Under the pieces are notes generated by a model, which worked only from the letters and a program-made list of their open reading frames with translations, was not told the DNA's origin and searched no databases. 64,000 bases of DNA. Origin: Paenibacillus lactis (GTDB lineage: Bacteria; Bacillota; Bacilli; Paenibacillales; Paenibacillaceae). The DNA is taken from contig NZ_JAGGKI010000002.1 in assembly GCF_017873605.1 (NCBI RefSeq), positions 556,420 through 620,419 on the forward strand, in the 5' to 3' direction. The position numbers and the translations under genes are program-made. Shown here piece after piece: positions 1 through 8,496 of the stretch (the stretch's first letter is position 1; each line of letters begins with the position of its first letter).

Positions 1-1258
1 GCCGGTTCCAATAGCCTTTCATGACCTGAGGGCCCTTCACAATAAGCTCGCCTGGCTCGCCGACCGGCATCTCCTCGCCTGTCTCCGGGTTGACCACTTT
101 TGCCTCCGTATCGGGAACAGGGATACCGATCGTCCCGATCTTGCGTCTTCCCCAGATCGGATTCGCGTGGGTCACCGGCGAGGCTTCCGTCAATCCGTAG
201 CCCTCGATCAGCCGTCCCTTCGTCAGCTCCTCGAACTTATCCTGCACCTCGACCGGGAGCGCGGCGGAGCCGCTGATGCAAGCATTAATGGAAGACAAGT
301 CGTATTCCTGAATCCGCGGGTGATTGATGAGAGCAATATACATGGTCGGCGCCCCGGGGAAGAGCGTCGGCTTTACTTTTTTGATCAAATCCAGAATCAT
401 CGCCACTTCGAATTTAGGGACCAGAATCAGCATACCGGCACGGTACACCGCCTGATTCAGCAGCACCGTCAGCCCGAATACGTGAAAACACGGCAGCGCG
501 GCCATATACCGCTCCTTCCCGTCTTCAACCTGGTAACACCAGTTCGCGGACTGGACCGTATTGGCCACCAAATTCAGATGCGTCAGCATGACGCCCTTGG
601 GCGTCCCCGTCGTGCCGCCGGTATACTGCAGCAGTGCCAAATCCCTTTCCGCATCCACGCTTTCGCAGATTGGATCGTTAGGCGATGCGGCCAGCAGCTG
701 TTTAAATGCATGCACCCGGCTGCCATAATGGACGACCGGGAGAGGGCCTGCCTGCTTCGCTTTGATCGGATAGAGCAGATTCTTCGGGAACGGTAGATAG
801 TCCTTCACCGACGTTACGATGATATGCTCAAGCTTCGTCTCCTCTATTACCTTCTCCACCCGGGAGACGAACATATCCATCGTTATGATGATTTTGGCAC
901 CGGAGTCCTTCATCTGATACGCGATTTCCCGCTCCATATAGAGCGGATTGGTCATGACGCACACCGCTCCAGCGAGCAGCGCGCCATAATACGAGATGAC
1001 GACCTGCGGACAATTGGGCAGCATGATCGCCACCCGGTCTCCCTTCTTCACGCCCTTGCTGCGGAGCGCATTTGCCATGCGGTAGGCGGAGTCCAGCAAG
1101 CTTTGGTAGGTGATCATTTTCCCCATAAAATACATCGCCGGCTTCCAGGGATATTTCTGTGCCGACGTCACGAGAAACAACGCCAAATTCTGTTTCGGAT
1201 AATCAAAAGCGGGGGCTACTTCCGGCGGATAAAACTGCAGCCAAGGCTTTGTATCCAT
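1..1258 (-). CDS. lcfA: Long-chain acyl-CoA synthetase (AMP-forming), 3' end beyond window
   Basis: Activates fatty acids to acyl-CoA with ATP and CoA, feeding the beta-oxidation genes beside it. About 419 codons are read without a stop from ATG at 1258; the C-terminal part (about 140 residues by comparison with ~560-residue homologues) lies off the window. The AMP-binding P-loop YTGGTTGTPKG and the downstream GYGLTEASP motif are both intact. The N-terminus starts MDTKPWLQFYPPE, like the Bacillus LcfA/FadD group. A GGAAAGGG element precedes the start. It has the same orientation as fadE, fadA, fadN and fadF but is separated from fadE by about 420 bp, so it may have its own promoter. Substrate chain length is inferred from context only. 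Confidence 0.9.
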   Translation of the reverse strand, partial: MDTKPWLQFYPPEVAPAFDYPKQNLALFLVTSAQKYPWKPAMYFMGKMITYQSLLDSAYRMANALRSKGVKKGDRVAIMLPNCPQVVISYYGALLAGAVCVMTNPLYMEREIAYQMKDSGAKIIITMDMFVSRVEKVIEETKLEHIIVTSVKDYLPFPKNLLYPIKAKQAGPLPVVHYGSRVHAFKQLLAASPNDPICESVDAERDLALLQYTGGTTGTPKGVMLTHLNLVANTVQSANWCYQVEDGKERYMAALPCFHVFGLTVLLNQAVYRAGMLILVPKFEVAMILDLIKKVKPTLFPGAPTMYIALINHPRIQEYDLSSINACISGSAALPVEVQDKFEELTKGRLIEGYGLTEASPVTHANPIWGRRKIGTIGIPVPDTEAKVVNPETGEEMPVGEPGELIVKGPQVMKGYWNR

Positions 1259-1679
1259 ACAAAACCAACCCTTTCCTAAGGAATGCTTCTTCCTTTCCTA
1301 CTCCAAGAAAAAACCTGTCTCTTTTGATAAGCTCCAAAAAAATCCGGTATAGATCACCCCCGCACATCCCGGGAGGAACGGTTTAGATCGTGCGCTTGCT
1401 TGGAGTTGCCCGCTGTCTTAGAATGTCCGCGTGCTCTGAATGTCTGGACATCGGTTTGCCCGGATTTATCGAACCGCTTTGGTCCGGTCTCCGAGTCGTA
1501 CGCCCTTTGGCTGTTCGCACGACTTGACTCCTCCCTGCGTTTATACGAGGCGGGAACCCTATGAACTCGTTCACAGGGTTCTCCGTTATCCGCAAACTGC
1601 GCAATGAGCTTCAGGGCGATCCGCCGGAAGATTTGGATACCTTGTTAATATGCCGGCAGCAGTATGGGCGCAACGTTAC
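1259..1679. other. Intergenic region lcfA-fadE
   Basis: About 420 bp with no convincing gene. Small open frames here lack ribosome binding sites and family features. The only clear structure is the palindrome at 1555-1580. Confidence 0.6.
1555..1580. repeat. 26-bp near-perfect palindrome
   Basis: The arms AACCCTATGAAC and GTTCACAGGGTT are complementary except for one position that can wobble-pair in RNA; the two-base loop makes it look like a protein-binding site or a tight hairpin. There is no T-run on either side, so it is not a standard terminator. It lies about 100 bp past the fadE stop codon and about 300 bp before the lcfA start, where an operator for lcfA would fit. It does not match the FadR box. 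Confidence 0.5.
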
Positions 1680-3470
1680 TTACACCGTATACCGCTCGTT
1701 TTTGACGACGCGGGCCGCAATGCTGCGCTTCAGCGCTACCGTATCGACCGGGCTGGTGCGGGTCAGCTTTTTCAATACCGACAGCTGCATGCGCAGCATA
1801 TCGCCGGTTTCCACCGAGGCCAGCGTTTCTTTGGCGAGCGCCTCGATGCGTTGGAACGCTTCATACGCAAATACCTGCGTCATCTCGATCATGCCGGCCG
1901 CTTTCTCTTCCGATGTACGAGCGATATGCTTCTTGGTGCGCAGCAGGGCGCTTTCCAGCGCAAAAATATCAATCATCATGTCCGCCAGATTGGACAATAG
2001 CTCCTGTTCCTTCTCGAGCTTGGTCCCGAATTTTTGAACCGCGAGGCCGCCGGCGAGCAGGAAAATCTTTTTGCTCATGTCCAGGAAGTGGGCTTCCTGC
2101 TCCAGCGTACCCTCGAACGTTTGGCCTGGAACGATCTGCAGCAGTTCATTTTGCAGGCCTTGAGCTTTTTGCAGCAGCGCGATTTCGCCCTTCATGGCTT
2201 TTTTCACGAGTGTTCCCGGGATGAGCAGGCGGTTAATCTCGTTCGTGCCCTCGAAGATGCGGTTGATGCGGGAATCGCGGTAGATCCGTTCCACCTTGTA
2301 TTCCTGAATGTACCCGTACCCTCCGTGGATTTGAACCCCCTCGTCCGCTACAAAATCCAGCCCTTCCGAGCAAAATACCTTGTTGATCGAGCACTCGATG
2401 GCATAATCCGAGATTGCGGCGGCCGATAAGGCGCCCGCGTCCTCGCTGGCATAATCGATGTCCTGCAGCGCCTCGTCGAGCAGGCCGGCTGTGCGGTACA
2501 CCATGCTCTCCATCACGAAGGTGGCAATGTTCATCTCGGCCAGCTTTTTGCGCATGAGCGGGAACTGGGAGATCGGGGTGTCGAACTGTTTGCGGGTATT
2601 TGCATATTTCGCGCTCAGCTCGATCGTTTCCTTCGCCGCGCCGACCGTACCGGCTGCCAATTTATACCGTCCGATATTCAGGATGTTGAAGGCGATGCGA
2701 TGGCCTTTGCCGATTTCGCCCAGCAAATTCTCCTTCGGCACCTTCACGTCCTCGAAGAAGAGCGGACGCGTCGAGGAGCCTTTGATGCCCATCTTCTTCT
2801 CTTCGGGTCCGAGCGTGAAGCCTTCCATCTCCTTCTCCACGATAAACGCGGTGAAATGCTCGCCGTCGATCTTGGCGTACACGATAAAGATATCCGCAAA
2901 TCCGGCATTGGTAATATATAACTTCGATCCGTTCAAAATATAATATTCGCCGTCATCGGATAAACGTGCCGTCGTTTTGGCGCCGAGCGCGTCGGAGCCC
3001 GACGTCGGCTCGGTCAGGCAGTAGGCCGCGATTTTGGCCCCGGTGGCCAGGTCCGGCAGGTACTTCTTCTTCTGCTCCGCCGTGCCGAAGAACACAATCG
3101 GCAGCGTCCCGATGCCGACGTGCGCCCCGAAGGACAGGGCGAAGGACGAGCCCTTGGCCAACGCTTCGCTGATGATCGTGGAGCTCACTTTATCCAGCCC
3201 GACGCCGCCGAACGGCTCCGGCACGTCAGCGCCCAGCAGTCCGAGCTCCCCGGACTTGCGCAGCAAATCCACGGTCAGCTCGTAATTGAGCTTCTCCAGC
3301 TCCTCGTCATGCGGCACCACTTCACCGTCGATGAAGTCCCGGACCGTGTCGCCGATCATTTTATGCTCCTCGGTGAAATCCTCCGGGGTCAGGATGCGCT
3401 GCACGTCCAGGTTATCGATAATATAGCTGCCGCCTTTGATTTTCGGTTCTTTCGTTTGGTTGTCGCTCAT
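1680..3470 (-). CDS. fadE: Acyl-CoA dehydrogenase FadE
   Basis: FAD enzyme of the first beta-oxidation step (acyl-CoA to trans-2-enoyl-CoA), passing electrons to EtfAB. The 596 residues match the ~594 of Bacillus FadE. The signature CLTEPTSGSDA sits in the middle domain; IHGGYGYIQEY and FEGTNEINR, which carries the expected catalytic Glu, follow, and a C-terminal helical extension typical of the VLCAD-like group closes it. The start MSDNQTKEPK at 3470 is chosen because AAAGGAG precedes it at normal spacing; the open frame running further upstream passes through repeat DNA and is not coding. The upstream region is the repeat array rather than the fadA gene. Confidence 0.95.
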   Translation of the reverse strand: MSDNQTKEPKIKGGSYIIDNLDVQRILTPEDFTEEHKMIGDTVRDFIDGEVVPHDEELEKLNYELTVDLLRKSGELGLLGADVPEPFGGVGLDKVSSTIISEALAKGSSFALSFGAHVGIGTLPIVFFGTAEQKKKYLPDLATGAKIAAYCLTEPTSGSDALGAKTTARLSDDGEYYILNGSKLYITNAGFADIFIVYAKIDGEHFTAFIVEKEMEGFTLGPEEKKMGIKGSSTRPLFFEDVKVPKENLLGEIGKGHRIAFNILNIGRYKLAAGTVGAAKETIELSAKYANTRKQFDTPISQFPLMRKKLAEMNIATFVMESMVYRTAGLLDEALQDIDYASEDAGALSAAAISDYAIECSINKVFCSEGLDFVADEGVQIHGGYGYIQEYKVERIYRDSRINRIFEGTNEINRLLIPGTLVKKAMKGEIALLQKAQGLQNELLQIVPGQTFEGTLEQEAHFLDMSKKIFLLAGGLAVQKFGTKLEKEQELLSNLADMMIDIFALESALLRTKKHIARTSEEKAAGMIEMTQVFAYEAFQRIEALAKETLASVETGDMLRMQLSVLKKLTRTSPVDTVALKRSIAARVVKNERYTV

Positions 3471-3546
3471 GGTTATGGCTCCTTTCTGGAATGGGATTAG
3501 TGATTGTGGTGGTGCGTCTGCTGCGATGATTAGGTCTGCTTGCTTA

Positions 3547-3614
3547 GATAGCGTCGCTTCGATGACTACTGTGAATGCTGCTTGGTGTCCGCTGCGATGG
3601 CGGATTGCACTTCC
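3547..3614. repeat. 68-bp direct repeat, copy 1
   Basis: Nearly identical to 3667-3734 (one visible mismatch, period 120 bp). It begins gatagcgtcgcttcg. Shorter, more diverged versions of the same words (gatagcgtcgcttcgatgac, gtgtccgct, gatggcggattg) precede repeat units 2 and 3. Confidence 0.85.
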
Positions 3615-3666
3615 TGGTGTTCTGCTTCGATGACTAGTGCGGGGGCTGCTGCGATGTACTTCCATG

Positions 3667-3734
3667 GATAGCGTCGCTTCGGTGACTACTGTGAATGCTG
3701 CTTGGTGTCCGCTGCGATGGCGGATTGCACTTCC
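3667..3734. repeat. 68-bp direct repeat, copy 2
   Basis: Second copy of the 3547-3614 repeat. It abuts structured repeat unit 1 at 3735, so the 68-bp segment is the flank that duplicated together with the units. Confidence 0.85.
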
Positions 3735-3935
3735 GATCACTGTTAATTTCAGATTTCCTGAATGACCCTTAGTGCGGTCGAAATCTGAAATTAAAGGCGA
3801 ACACTCCGTTTCTCCAGTCCAATTCCGCCCTCTCCGCTGGGTAGGGCCGCCTCCCCCCCACAATCACTGTTGGTGGGGGGAAGGGCGCGGGTGCCCGGTC
3901 CGTGTTCGGAGCGGGCACAGCGCTTGTTGGCTGTG
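3735..3935. repeat. ~200-bp structured intergenic repeat, unit 1
   Basis: Three hairpins in order: perfect 14-base arms TTAATTTCAGATTT / AAATCTGAAATTAA around a 24-base loop; a C-run/G-run hairpin around caatcactgttg; and GCCCGgTCCG / CGGAGCGGGC. It ends cagcgcttgttggctgtg. The unit is non-coding: several frames stay open through it, but they differ between copies. Confidence 0.9.
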
Positions 3936-4051
3936 ATCTGCTTCGATGACTGGTGCGGGTGCTGCTTCGATGTACCTCCTTAGATAGCGTCGCTTCGATG
4001 ACTGGTGCGGGTAATGGCCGGGTGTCCGCTCCGATGGCGGATTGTATTTCC

Positions 4052-4248
4052 GATCGCTGTTAATTTCAGATTTCCTGAATGACCCTTAGTGCGGTCGAAA
4101 TCTGAAATTAAAGGCGAACACTCCGTTTCTCCAGTCCAATTCCGCCCTCTCCGCTGGGTAGCCGCCTCCCCCACAATCACTGTTGGTGGGGGGAAGGGCG
4201 CGTGTGCCCGGTCCGTGTTCGGAGCGGGCACAGCGCTTGTTGGCTGTG
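4052..4248. repeat. ~200-bp structured intergenic repeat, unit 2
   Basis: Very similar to unit 1, starting 317 bp later, with small indels in the C-run hairpin. The 14-base arms of the first hairpin are unchanged. Confidence 0.9.
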
Positions 4249-4359
4249 TTTATGCTTCGAAGACTGTACGGGTGCTGCTGCGATGTATTGGATGGCGTCG
4301 CTTCGATGACTGGTGCGGGTAATGGCCGGGTGTCCGCTCCGATGACGGATTGTACTTAC

Positions 4360-4558
4360 GATCGCTGTTAATTTCAGATTTCCTGAATGCCCCTTAGTGC
4401 GGTCGAAATCTGAAATTAAAGGCGAACACTTCGTTTCTCCAGTCCAATTCCGCCCTCTCCGCTGGATAGGACCGCCTCCCCCCTCAATCACTGTTGGTGG
4501 GGGGAAGGCGCGGGTGCCCGGTCCGTGTTCGGAGCGGGCACAGCGCTTGTTGGCTGTG
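4360..4558. repeat. ~200-bp structured intergenic repeat, unit 3
   Basis: Third copy, starting 308 bp after unit 2. The first hairpin has perfect arms again, while its loop (cctgaatgcccc) and the C-run differ by point changes. It ends about 30 bp from the fadA stop codon. Confidence 0.9.
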
Positions 4559-4591
4559 AAGGTGCCTGCTCCGATGTAGTGAATAGCTACC

Positions 4592-5782
4592 TCACGCCCC
4601 GGCTGCATGCACCTCGAACACCCCCGCGGCGCCCATACCGCCGCCGATGCACATGCTCACGACGCCGTAGCCGCCGCCTCGCCGGGCCAGCTCGGACACA
4701 AGGCTGACCGTCAGCTTCGCTCCGGTGCAGCCGAGCGGGTGACCAAGGGCGATGGCTCCGCCATTGACATTGACTTTGCTCTCGTCAATGTCCAAGGCGC
4801 GGATGATGTGGAGACATTGCGAAGCGAACGCTTCGTTAATCTCGAACACATCCACCTCACCCAGCCCGATGCCCGCCATCCGAAGAGCCTTCGGAATGGC
4901 CTCCACCGGGCCCACGCCCATAATTTCGGGCTCCACGCCCGCCAACGCGAAGGACCTGAAGGTCGCGAGCGGCTTAAGGCCGAGCGCTTCCGCCTTCTCG
5001 CGGCTCATGACCGCGACCGCCGCCGCGCCGTCGCTGGTCTGTGAGGCGTTCCCGGCGGTTACGGTCCCGCCGAGAGCAAAGGCAGGCCGCAATTTCGCCA
5101 GTACCTCCGGCGATGTGTCGGGACGTACGCCTTCATCCATATCGAAGGTGAAGGACTTGCTGCGCACCTTGCCCGACTCGTCTGCGGCAGCCAAGGACAC
5201 GTTCACCGGCACGATCTCGTCCCGGAACTTCCCTTCCGCAATGGCAGCCGCTGCCTTGCGGTGACTGCTGGCCGCGAAGGCATCCTGCGCTTCGCGGGTA
5301 ATGCCGAACCGGCGGGCGACCTCTTCCGCCGTATGCCCCATGCCGATGTACACCTCCGGCATCTCATCAACGATCGTCGGATGCGGAGCCGGCTTGAAGC
5401 CGGTCATCGGCACATGGCTCATGCTCTCGACGCCGCCAGCGATAATCACGTCGGCGTAACCGAGCATAATCCGTTCCGCTGCAAAGGCGATTGCCTGCAG
5501 GCCGGAGGAGCAGAACCGGTTCACCGTCAGGGCGGGAACCGTGACCGGATATCCCGCATACAACGAGATGATCCGGGCGACGTTCAATCCCTGCTCGCCT
5601 TCCGGCATCGCACACCCGAGGATGATGTCTTCAACATCCTCCTTCTTAAGGCCCGGCGCACGAGCTATGACGGCTTCCAGCACCGCCTTCCCCAGGTCCT
5701 CCACGCGCGTCTGGGCCAAACTCCCTTTCTTCGCTTTCCCCACCGGAGTTCGGGCAAGCGATACGATGACTGCTTCTCTCAT
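4592..5782 (-). CDS. fadA: Acetyl-CoA C-acyltransferase (thiolase) FadA
   Basis: Final thiolytic step of beta-oxidation (3-ketoacyl-CoA + CoA to acetyl-CoA + shortened acyl-CoA). It has 396 residues, the usual thiolase II length. The nucleophile Cys is in NRFCSSGLQA near residue 90, the His motif is GGAIALGHPLGCTGA, and the second Cys is in CIGGGMGAAG near the C-terminus. GAGGTGAAG precedes ATG 5782. It lies downstream of fadN with a 275-bp gap, so cotranscription with fadF-fadN is likely but not shown. Confidence 0.95.
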   Translation of the reverse strand: MREAVIVSLARTPVGKAKKGSLAQTRVEDLGKAVLEAVIARAPGLKKEDVEDIILGCAMPEGEQGLNVARIISLYAGYPVTVPALTVNRFCSSGLQAIAFAAERIMLGYADVIIAGGVESMSHVPMTGFKPAPHPTIVDEMPEVYIGMGHTAEEVARRFGITREAQDAFAASSHRKAAAAIAEGKFRDEIVPVNVSLAAADESGKVRSKSFTFDMDEGVRPDTSPEVLAKLRPAFALGGTVTAGNASQTSDGAAAVAVMSREKAEALGLKPLATFRSFALAGVEPEIMGVGPVEAIPKALRMAGIGLGEVDVFEINEAFASQCLHIIRALDIDESKVNVNGGAIALGHPLGCTGAKLTVSLVSELARRGGGYGVVSMCIGGGMGAAGVFEVHAAGA

Positions 5783-6006
5783 GCCATCTTCACCTCGTCA
5801 CCTTGAATTGGTTGGATATAATAGGACAACTTCTAACTTCATTAGCTAATCGGATTTGCCGACTATAATTCAATCAGGACCTAAGGCACTGCTGGAAATC
5901 GAAAGGTTCGATGAACGTATAAGACCTATTTGCAAGCAGCAACAGCATTTGATGAATGGTGAATCACAGAGGAATTGTCAAAGTAAAATCTAATCCCCAA
6001 CGGAAT

Positions 6007-6082
6007 ACCACCAACTCCCCTAATTCCGCAGTGACTTGCTTTTGACCAACAACTCCCCTAGTTCCGCAGCGGCTTGCCCTTG
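6007..6082. repeat. 38-bp tandem duplication spanning the fadN stop codon
   Basis: The block 6045-6082, which contains the last fadN codons (KGKPLRN, stop), is repeated at 6007-6044 with about five changes. The outer copy reads as a decayed KSKSLRN-stop out of frame. It is a local slippage or recombination product in the 3' flank of fadN. Confidence 0.8.
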
Positions 6083-8496
6083 GCGAGCATATGCTGCATG
6101 CGCTGCTGCGTCTTCACCTCGCCGAGCAGGCTGAGGAACGCCTCGCGTTCCAGATCAAGCAGATGCTCCTCGCTGACGATGGTTCCGGCCGGCACGTCAC
6201 CGCCGGTCAAAATATGCGCCAGCTTCTTCGCAATCAGCAGATCGTGGTCGCTGATATAACCGCCTCGCCTCATGTCGATGGCGCCCATCTGGAGCACGGC
6301 GCGGCCGTCGCGGCCGACGACCCGGGCCTTGCCCGGCTGCGGCGGGACATAGCCTGCGCGATCAAGCTCGAGCACGGCCTGCTTGGCCTCATAGATCCGG
6401 TAGTCCTGATTCATGACCACCGTATCCGCCCCGCGGCCGTACATTTGAACCGCTTCGTGACCGCTGGTGGACGTCTTCGCCATGGCCACCATCTCGAACA
6501 TGCGGTTAATCTCCGGCTGCGGATCGCTGCCCGGATCCGGGTAGCGGCTGCTAGCCATCAGGGCGAGCTCCTTGCAGCCCCCGCCTGCTGGAATCAGGCC
6601 GACACCGGTCTCTACCAGGCCGAAGTAGGTCTCGGCCGAGAAAACAATCCGGTCCGCCGGCAGGCACGCCTCCACGCCGCCGCCGAGCGTCATCCGATGC
6701 GGCGCCGCGACGACCGGCTTCTCCAGCCGTTTGAGCTTCATCATGCTGCCCTGGAACAGACGGATGATGTCATCCACCTCATCCCAATCACCGCTTTGGG
6801 CCTCCATTAGCATGAGCATCAGATTCGCCCCGACACAGAAATTGCGTCCTTCGTTAGCAAGAACCAACCCGCGGTAATTCGCCCGGACTTCCTCCACGCT
6901 CTGCTGGATCATGACCAGAATGTCCGCACCGATCGCATTGTTCGGTGACGTGAACTCCAGCAGTGCGACATCGTCCCCGATATCGATCAGATTCGCCCCC
7001 GTGTTGGATCGGATGACCCGATTCTGCGCTTTGAGCGCCGATAGCGAGATCCGCTCCGGCTCTGCATCTACGGCTTTGTATTCGCCCTTCAAGTAATGGA
7101 ACACCTGACCGTCCTTCTCTTGATAGAAGGATTTATTCCCTGCGGCGATCCAGTCCTTGACCCAGGCCGGCACCGTCAGCCCCTCGGCCTCCATCCGCTG
7201 CACCGATTCCGGCAGGCCGATCAGATCCCAGGTTTCAAACGGCCCCAGCTCCCAGTTGAAGCCCCATTTCATGGCATTGTCGATCTCCTGGATGGAATCT
7301 GCAATTTCGCCCAGCTTCTCGGCGGAGTACACGAGTACCTGCTTCAGCACATTCCAGGCGAGCTCCGAGTAGCGGTCCTTCGTGCCGAGAAAAGCCTTGA
7401 TCTTCCGCTTGGCCCCCTTCACCGCCTTAGCCGCCTCAATGGATGCGGAGCTGATTTTAGCGCTCGGGTTATATTCCATCGTGGACAGATTCAGGGACAG
7501 AATGGTGCTGCCCTGATCTCCTTTTATTTTCTTATAAAAGCCCTGGCCGCCCTTCTCCCCGATCCATCCGCGGGATACAAGCTCATTCAGCACGTCGGGC
7601 ACTGTAAATACGTCCTTCTCATGTCCGTCCTGCACGTTGTCGTACACATTCTTCGCCACATGGACGAACGTATCGATCCCGACCAGATCGAGCGTACGAA
7701 AGGTGGCGCTTTTCGGCCGTCCCAGCACGGGGCCGGTCGCCGCATCCACTTCCTCGACGGAGTAGCTGTTCCTTACCATTTCCTGCAGCGTGACGAGCAG
7801 GCCATAGGTGCCGATGCGGTTCGAAATAAAATTCGGCGTATCCTTCGCCAGCACAACGCCTTTGCCAAGACGCTTCGTGCAGAAATCCACCATGAACTGC
7901 GTAATATCGGGATCGGTATCGAAGCCCGGAATGATCTCCAGCAGCTTCATATGGCGAGGGGGGTTGAAAAAATGCGTCCCCAGGAAATGTCTGCGGAATT
8001 CCTCGCCGCATTCCTCCGCCATCGCATTGACCGAGATCCCGGATGTATTGGTGCTGACGATCGCTCCATCCTTGCGAACGCCTTCGATCGTCTTCAGAAT
8101 GCTCTTCTTGATCTCCAGCCGCTCGGTGACGACCTCAATGATCCAGTCGGCCTCCTTCAGCTGGCTCAGGTGATCCTCCATATTCCCAGGCGTAATGCGG
8201 CTGGCAAAATCGGCACGGTACAGCGGAGCGGTGCTTGATTTCGGCAGCGCAGCAACAGCCTTGGCCGCCAACCGGTTACGCACCTTCGGATGGTCGAGCG
8301 TAAGACCGGCCTTCTCCTCCTCCGGCGTCAGATCCTTTGGAACGATATCGAGCAGCAGGCAAGGGATGCCTGCATTGGCGAGATGGGCGGCAATGCCGGA
8401 TCCCATCACGCCGGAGCCGATGACAGCGGCTTTGGTAATGTTTCGGCTAGCGACGCCGGAGCCTCTGACGGCTTCCCGGGTAGTGGTTTGATTCAT
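6058..8496 (-). CDS. fadN: 3-hydroxyacyl-CoA dehydrogenase / enoyl-CoA hydratase FadN
   Basis: Bifunctional second and third steps of beta-oxidation. It has 812 residues against ~789 in Bacillus FadN. Order: NAD-binding Rossmann fold with GSGVMGSGIAAH near residue 27; HFFNPPRHMKLLEII; the C-terminal 3HCDH domain; then a crotonase domain from about residue 500 with NEGRNFCVGANL and MTLGGGVE forming the oxyanion region. The start ATG overlaps the fadF stop in an ATGA arrangement, so the two are translationally coupled. Both catalytic halves look intact. Confidence 0.95.
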   Translation of the reverse strand: MNQTTTREAVRGSGVASRNITKAAVIGSGVMGSGIAAHLANAGIPCLLLDIVPKDLTPEEEKAGLTLDHPKVRNRLAAKAVAALPKSSTAPLYRADFASRITPGNMEDHLSQLKEADWIIEVVTERLEIKKSILKTIEGVRKDGAIVSTNTSGISVNAMAEECGEEFRRHFLGTHFFNPPRHMKLLEIIPGFDTDPDITQFMVDFCTKRLGKGVVLAKDTPNFISNRIGTYGLLVTLQEMVRNSYSVEEVDAATGPVLGRPKSATFRTLDLVGIDTFVHVAKNVYDNVQDGHEKDVFTVPDVLNELVSRGWIGEKGGQGFYKKIKGDQGSTILSLNLSTMEYNPSAKISSASIEAAKAVKGAKRKIKAFLGTKDRYSELAWNVLKQVLVYSAEKLGEIADSIQEIDNAMKWGFNWELGPFETWDLIGLPESVQRMEAEGLTVPAWVKDWIAAGNKSFYQEKDGQVFHYLKGEYKAVDAEPERISLSALKAQNRVIRSNTGANLIDIGDDVALLEFTSPNNAIGADILVMIQQSVEEVRANYRGLVLANEGRNFCVGANLMLMLMEAQSGDWDEVDDIIRLFQGSMMKLKRLEKPVVAAPHRMTLGGGVEACLPADRIVFSAETYFGLVETGVGLIPAGGGCKELALMASSRYPDPGSDPQPEINRMFEMVAMAKTSTSGHEAVQMYGRGADTVVMNQDYRIYEAKQAVLELDRAGYVPPQPGKARVVGRDGRAVLQMGAIDMRRGGYISDHDLLIAKKLAHILTGGDVPAGTIVSEEHLLDLEREAFLSLLGEVKTQQRMQHMLAKGKPLRN

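Noticed and set aside
3471..3863. N-terminal extension of fadE through repeat unit 1
   Set aside because: The extension is translated repeat DNA, the same word appears twice in it, and a strong ribosome binding site marks the ATG at 3470.
4089..4707. Several 60-143 residue open frames on both strands inside the repeats
   Set aside because: They follow the repeat units, have no ribosome binding sites, and differ between copies.
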